64,000 nt of DNA, from positions 77,642,846-77,706,845 of the forward strand of contig NC_067485.1 of NCBI RefSeq assembly GCF_947179515.1. The letters are read 5' to 3'. Below, in pieces: positions 58,650 through 64,000 of this stretch. The first letter of the stretch is position 1, and each line of letters starts with the position of its first letter. This DNA is from Apodemus sylvaticus. Lineage: Eukaryota > Chordata > Mammalia > Rodentia > Muridae. The notes under the pieces were generated by a model, which was given only the letters and a program-made list of their open reading frames with translations, searched no databases and had not been told where the DNA came from. Made by a program: the position numbers and the translations under genes.

Positions 58650-59400
58650 ATCTTCACCTTTTTCTTGAAAATATTTTTCTATTCATGCTTTTCTCTCCCT
58701 TATCTCTTTCCAGACACCTCTACCCATCCAACTCCATCTATATCTGCCTCTGTGTCTGTGTCTCTGTCTCTCACTCTCTCTCTCCTCTCTCTAACAGGCA
58801 AATTAAAAACTAAAATTTAATATTAAATCATAATTAAAAATAAGCTTAAAAATAAAAAGTATAAGAAATACATAGGCATGCGCACGCATGTGCGCACACA
58901 CACACACACATCTCATAAAGATCACAAAATAAGAATGTACAAAAAAACAGTGAAAAAAAATGACTAAAGCAATATGAGACAAAAAATAAACACTACAAAA
59001 ATACCATTGAGTGTGTTCTGTGTTGTCATTTATGGCTGTCATATGCCTACCTTTAGATGTGGCTCATTCAATATCCAATGAGATCCCATTGAAGAAAATG
59101 AATTTTTCCTTTGCAAGCAGTTGTCAGTTAGAGATAAGATTCTTGGTGAGCAACTGAAACCTGTGTCCATTTCCCCATCTCAGTGCTGGGACCCCAGGTG
59201 GCTTGGACTTGAGCTGGCCTTATGCATGCTGCCACTGTCTCTGGAAGTTCATGTGTGCAATAGTCCTATTGTTTCTGTTTCACTGGTGATGTCACAGCCT
59301 GATTCTCACCACCTGTCCATCTCCTCCTAGGCATAGTTGCCTGGGCCCTGAGGGAAGGAGTTTGGTGAAGAGATTCTGTTTAAGACCGAATCTTATATAA
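58650..59400 (-). mobile_element. Old L1 3' UTR (Lx-like), antisense
   Basis: ATTTTTCTATTCATGC left end, CT-rich block (58740-58797), A-rich middle with (CA)n near 58896-58910, then AATACCATTGAGTGTG, CATCTCAGTGCTGGGACCCC, CATGCTGCCACTGTCTCTGG and GGCCCTGAGGGAAGGAG. The order matches old rodent L1 3' UTRs in antisense. Confidence 0.7.
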
Positions 59401-60554
59401 AATCACTTTCTTATATAAAAATCACTTTTCAGGAGTTTCAGATATGGGTATTAATGGAACACCTCAGTGCGATCCAATGAGTTAGCTTGAAGCCTTGGGA
59501 TTCTCGGGGTAGGGTGTGCAGAGGGAGCCATCTGAAAGTCTGGGCTCTTTTAAGTTCCTCCAGACCAACTCCTGTGATTCAGTATTTCCATTGACTGTTT
59601 ATCTAATGTTTCTTTGCTTACTCTGTGGCTGGGAAAGAGAAAGAACAGGATGTGCTAGGCTGTGTACACAGGGAAGAAAATTCCCAAGGGCCTCCACAGC
59701 TTCCCATCACCACGCCCTTACTTTCCCTCCTATCATCCCTTCAATGGTAGTGACAGTTATACAAACTTCTGCAACCCTTACCAAAAGTCTTCTACATGAA
59801 AGTTTCTACAGTCCCCAACTGCAGATGCTTCACCCTCTTCAGACTGTTCCTTCCTTCCGGAACATACGAGCTACATTAAGCAGTTATAGTAATGTTTGCA
59901 CTGAATGCTCATTGTGATTTTAAAGATTTGGTCCACATCCGGACAATCAAAATGATGCTGGCTTCGTTGCAATCAATTGGCAAGTCAGGCTACCTTAGTC
60001 CATATTGTGCTTGGTAATTTAGTCAGTCAATGAAGAATGGGTTATAAAATAATGACCCAAGTAAATGTCACGCCGTGTTTTCATCACAGAAAGCCAGTCC
60101 TGTTGCTATTGCATAAGTTGATTGCTGAAAACTCTGGGGATGCAGTCTCCACTCCCAGCAGATCTACAAGTCTGCAGATAGCAGACTACTCTCAGCTGTT
60201 TGCCTGGAATTTCATAAATGAAGACAATCATCCTAGGCTGAGAGATTTTTTTGTTGAAAATTCTGTCTGCTGAAATAATTCACGGGTAATCATCTTCCTC
60301 CAGGGAACGGGAGAAGAAAGAGCAGATTCCCGGAGACACAAAGAGGCAGATGGCAGAGAGAGAGGGGGACTACTGCCGCCACTTTTGTTAATGATAAAAA
60401 TAAGATGTCACATGGGCACATGTAGCCACTCTGTCGCTGCCCTTCACCAGAGGCATTGCCAAGCCCCAGTCAGTGGGGACAGTCAACCAAGTCTACTGAA
60501 AATGTATGGCTTAAAAAGAGAACAGAGCAAAAACAACTCAATACTTCCTGTCTT
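59401..60554. other. Unclassified stretch
   Basis: No gene called. An 18-bp unit, cttatataaaatcacttt, is doubled at 59392-59428. 59930-60290 is repeat-free. The 133-codon plus frame 59516-59917 has no recognisable motif. Confidence 0.5.
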
Positions 60555-60760
60555 AAGTTTTGGTGCATGCATATGGTGTGTGGATGTGTTTGTGTGCATG
60601 CAAAAATTCAGCAAGAATAGCCGGCCAGTTTGCTCCGGGTATGTGCCACCGAGCCTGGCTTTCTTTGTACATGGGTTCTGAGGATCAAATTCAGATCATC
60701 ATAACTTGCATGACAGCAAGGACTTTACACACCGAGACATTCCCTGAGCCTCTGCGGTGT
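60555..60760 (-). repeat. Antisense ID/B4-type SINE (diverged)
   Basis: TG/CATG-rich left end, GGTATGTGCCACCGAGCCTG, GGTTCTGAGGATCAAATTC, GCATGACAGCAAGGAC and a CCCTGAGCCTC end, antisense. Confidence 0.6.
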
Positions 60761-61502
60761 CCCTTTGTGTCTTTCTTTTCTCTTACACTTGATTTGTTCT
60801 CAATTAAATGAAGTAGTAACTAGTTAAAAATTTAGAGAACAGAAGAGTTCTCACTAAGCAAATCATGTGGGTATAATATTGATGGGAGGCAAATCCCTTT
60901 TCCTTTTATGGTCTCTCGTTTACCCTTTCTGTTATCATTTGTCTGCTTTCTAAGTCTTGTAACTGAGGAGAATTCATACATGACAATCTCGACTATGAGG
61001 TGGAAGCAATAGCTGTTAACATTTACTAAACGTGGACTAGGGGGCAGCTCTTGTAGACCATGACTGTAGTGGGAGCCCATACCAAGATTTTATAAGGCAT
61101 TTTACTAGATGCTGATAGTAATCTCACCTTAGACTGGAGGCAACATTGTGTATCTTCGAAGCAAGAGGAAATGCCTTATATTTCTGTACCACAAAAGTGT
61201 CATGCTTGGCTAAATCAACTGGGAATGAAGTGAAGTTTCAAAATTTCAAACATGGAAGGGAAAACCCAAACAGAAAGCCTCAGGCTTGATCATGGGTTGT
61301 GTTTAGAATGCATTCTTGTAGGACCAGCTCCTCTTTCCTAACAGCATCCCGGCCCTTTGATCCTTGGCCCCAGTCTCTGTTCAGGCTTCCTACCATTCCT
61401 CACTGAAGAAAGACAAATGTACCAGTAAGTGTAGCATCGATGTGAACTGCCAGGGGATGGGATGGGCAAGACTCACAAGTGTTAGGTATCTCTGAGCTAG
61501 CA
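60761..61502. other. Unclassified stretch
   Basis: No gene or nameable repeat seen. Confidence 0.5.
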
Positions 61503-61560
61503 TGCCTTCCTTCCTTCCTTCCTTCCTTCCTTCCTTCCTTCCTTCCTTCCTTCCTTCCTT
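61503..61560 (+). repeat. (CTTC)n microsatellite
   Basis: About 14 CTTC units, then a TTCTTTTC tail. Confidence 0.97.
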
Positions 61561-62727
61561 TTCTTTTCTTTCCACTGCTTAAGAAATTCTGGTCATTGCA
61601 TCTTTTCCATGTGATTATATTTTGTTTTGTGTTGCTTTTCTAAAAGAACCAAGTTGCCTGCTAAGAAGAAGCACACTTGTGCAAGGCTAGGGACTATAGC
61701 AGTGGGCCGTCATGATTCAACTGCCACTTAGGCCTGCAAGACTTTGCTTTTACGTGGAGAATGGCATCTGGAGATTTGTTTTCAACTCCAGGCAAAGTAA
61801 AAAGCCAATAGTGACTCCTTTCCACCTTGATTTTCTGTTGTGTCCTACTTCTAATTGAGAAACACATTAGCTGTTTCATTGCTTTATACTATAACGCAGG
61901 TTCCAGCTGAAAAATCTTACCATCTCCAGAGAACTTGAGAATTGCAACAGAGTTTTCATTAATTCAAAGGGGAGAGTTGTTTTCAAGTCAAGAACTCCCC
62001 ATTTATTTGTGTTAGAAAAGAACTGTCTTGTCAGTTGACACAAACTTGAGATAAGACTGACCTTGGATTATCAAATCTAGGCAACCTGAGTTTCACATGC
62101 ACTTAGCAGCATGCACATTTCTTAACTATTATCAGCAGCTTCAATGCCATGAAACCCAACAGCTACTGACAAAGTTCTAACAAAGGAGATAAAAAAAAAT
62201 ACAAATAAACAAATCTTCTAGAATTCTCTTCTCCGAGGTTTTGTTTTGGTTTGGGAGTGGGGTGGGGTTTTGGTGGGATTTTTTTTTTGTTTGGGGGAGA
62301 AAAGCTGAAATTTAATCCTTTTAATGGTTCCTATGTTATTGAGCCAAGACAGAATAATTTTTCAGCTGGCTAGCTCTGATAGGAGGCTTCAGTGTATTTG
62401 CTGTTTGGTGTATTTCATTGACACCTTATTAAAATGTGCTCTCTTCTGTATATTAATTTTGGAGGTCTCACATCCTGAAAATTAATCAGTCTTTAATGGC
62501 CTGTTTAAAATAGAATCTAAGATGCTGCATGTTTCCCATTGAATACTCTGGGCTACAGACTAAATGTTGCAGGCCTTGGAAGGAATTTGGGGGGTGGGGG
62601 GAGTGTCTCTTGTTTCCTGCATTCCTTAAAGCCTACCGATCAGACATGCTATTGGATTTTGTAAATGAAGAACATAAGGAACATATTGGAGAATCCTCCC
62701 AACTCTAGGCCAGTGACAAATTATTGC
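61561..62727. other. Unclassified stretch with G-rich motif
   Basis: No gene. A G-quadruplex-like motif lies at 62253-62277. G-runs of six occur on each side of a T at 62589-62601. About 62330-62530 is repeat-free and rich in TAAT-type motifs. Confidence 0.5.
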
Positions 62728-63010
62728 TAGGGCCGAGGAGAGAGCTTCATGGGTAGAAGGGCTTGCTGTGTAAGCATAAAGACCTGAGCTGGAATCTCCG
62801 TCTTGCAAATAAAAAGTTCAGAATGGCTGCATGTGCATTGGTGGTCGAGAGAGGTGGATTCTGGGAACTCCCTGGCCAGCCAGGATAGCCAAAGGAGTGA
62901 ACTTTAGACTCAGTGAAGGACTGTCTTAAAGCGCCCAACCAGGAAGTGCTAGAGGATGACACCTGATGTCTTCCTCAGGGACACACACTCACATGTGCAG
63001 GTCCATGCTC
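62728..63010 (+). repeat. B3-type SINE, full-length-like
   Basis: GAGAGAGCTTCATGGGTAGA head, GACCTGAGCTGGAATCTCC B-box region, GAGGTGGATTCTGGGAACTC, CCTGGCCAGCCAGGATAGCC, GGACTGTCTTAAAG and a CA-rich tail. The GGCCAGCC block here is intact, unlike in the split copy near 1858. Confidence 0.8.
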
Positions 63011-63516
63011 ACATGTGTGAGTTACAAGTAAAAATTAATTTTAAATTTTGAGAATAATCTAATGCCAAGTGGCTCTTGTAATGGAATCATAAAGTTTCTC
63101 AGAATAATTGAAGTCAAGTTCTATAGCACCCCATAGAAAACATCTAGCATGTCTCTTGAGTGAAGCCCTCTGTAATAGCTTAGTTGATTCCTAAAAGGAG
63201 GCATGAACCTATATATGGCTTAATAGTGCAGAGCCCCATAAAACTTCTGAATCAGTCTGGAATGTTCCCTCTATGGAATGGTGCATTTGAGCTGATGGTG
63301 CTGTTTTAGGGAGCTGCGAAACCTTTAGGAAATAAGAGCCAATGCCAATGGCATTTTTAGGTGTCTATCAGCTATCCTTAAATATGTGAGTGGTCTCAGA
63401 ACTGCTTTCTCTGAGTCCTCAGTAAACTTGTAAAGCTCACAATCTAGGGTAGGACAGGCAAAGAAATTGCAGGACATCCACAGCCCCTTGGGTGCAGACA
63501 AGGAAGAGTTCTGATG
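63011..63516. other. Unclassified stretch
   Basis: No gene or nameable repeat seen. Confidence 0.5.
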
Positions 63517-63683
63517 TCTTAGTCTCTATTCTATTGCTGTAAAGAGACACCATAATCAAGGCAACTCTTGTTAGAGACAGCATTTAACTGGGGGTTTGTT
63601 TATTAGAGGCAGGAAGCATGATAGCAAGCAGGATTGGTGCTGGAGAAGAATCTGAGAGCCACATTCTGATTCAAACACACACA

Positions 63684-63741
<58 letters not shown>

Positions 63742-63900
63742 TAGACAGACAGATAGACAGAGACAGACATAGAGAGACAGAAACAGACACAGAGAAAGAG
63801 TGTGACTAGGCCTGATGAAGACTTTTGAAAGCCCCAGAGTCCAACAAGGCAAGGCAAGTCCAAATATGAGCCCGTAAGGGGCGCTCATATTTAAACCACC
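63517..63900 (+). repeat. RMER1-like repeat with internal microsatellite
   Basis: TATTGCTGTAAAGAGACACC, ATAATCAAGGCAACTC, GGAAGCATGATAGCAAGCAG, GGTGCTGGAGAAG, CCCCAGAGTCCAACAAGGC, then ATATTTAAACCACC. This is a common rodent repeat. A CA/GA array has expanded inside it. A 10-bp stem (aaatatgagc / gctcatattt) with an 11-nt loop lies at 63862-63892. Family name tentative. Confidence 0.7.
63675..63800 (+). repeat. (CA)n(GA)n(GACA)n compound microsatellite
   Basis: CA 63675-63700, GA to about 63729, then GACA/GATA units to about 63800. Confidence 0.97.
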
Positions 63901-64000
63901 CCGTATTCCACTTCTGTGTATTGTAAACTCTTATCTCAGACTTGTTTTTACTGAAGGGCAGCTGATGCTCCTGGTAGATAAAGACTCATAAACCAAAGTA

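Noticed and set aside
59516..59917. 133-codon plus-strand open frame
   Set aside because: No recognised motif; probably chance.
61503..61560. Lys/Glu/Gly/Arg repeat protein on the minus strand
   Set aside because: Frame is created by the CTTC array.

Overview
The window reads as nuclear DNA from a murid rodent (mouse or rat type). The support is its interspersed repeats: 7SL-derived B1 SINEs, tRNA-derived B2/B3-type SINEs, an ID-like SINE, 3' ends of rodent L1 elements (older Lx-like and younger types), rodent medium-reiterated repeats, and long CT, GA and CA microsatellites. Mouse and rat cannot be separated with confidence. Only a few older mammalian MIR copies remain.

I can support no protein-coding gene and no intact RNA gene. 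Every long open frame is a low-complexity shadow, repeat-derived, or of a length expected by chance. The DNA is probably intergenic or deep intronic. Strand on a repeat entry gives the repeat's own sense strand. Family names are from pattern recognition without a library search.

Layout: 0-5 kb has SINE fragments and microsatellites, with a 63-bp segment present twice in inverted orientation, one copy splitting a B3-type SINE. 5-8.7 kb has a B1 nested in a B3-type SINE, further SINEs, a long CT array and an LTR-like block with an 88-bp tandem duplication. 11.4-14.3 kb has a B1 with target-site duplication and a young antisense L1 nested in an old antisense L1. 15.6-16.7 kb has a SINE, a MIR, a short direct duplication and an RMER1-like repeat. 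20.3-20.95 kb joins a B2 head, an intron-bearing tRNA-Tyr pseudogene and an L1 3' UTR. 23.0-23.7 kb is an L1 3' end with a readable ORF2 C-terminus. 25.6-26.5, 39.9-40.3 and 58.65-59.4 kb are older L1 3' UTRs. 45.7-46.1 kb is a B1 inserted in an antisense SINE. 48.86-48.99 kb is a tiny retro-insertion with a perfect 15-bp duplication. The stretches between are AT-rich and mostly unclassified; several long repeat-free ones (about 21.4, 34.9, 47.4, 50.2, 60 and 62.4 kb) are candidate regulatory DNA.

The window holds no gene set acting together. What it records is retrotransposition (nesting, truncation, template switching) and microsatellite growth. I found no convincing undescribed multigene system. 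The most unusual signals are the inverted 63-bp copy inside a SINE and the B2/tRNA-Tyr/L1 junction.
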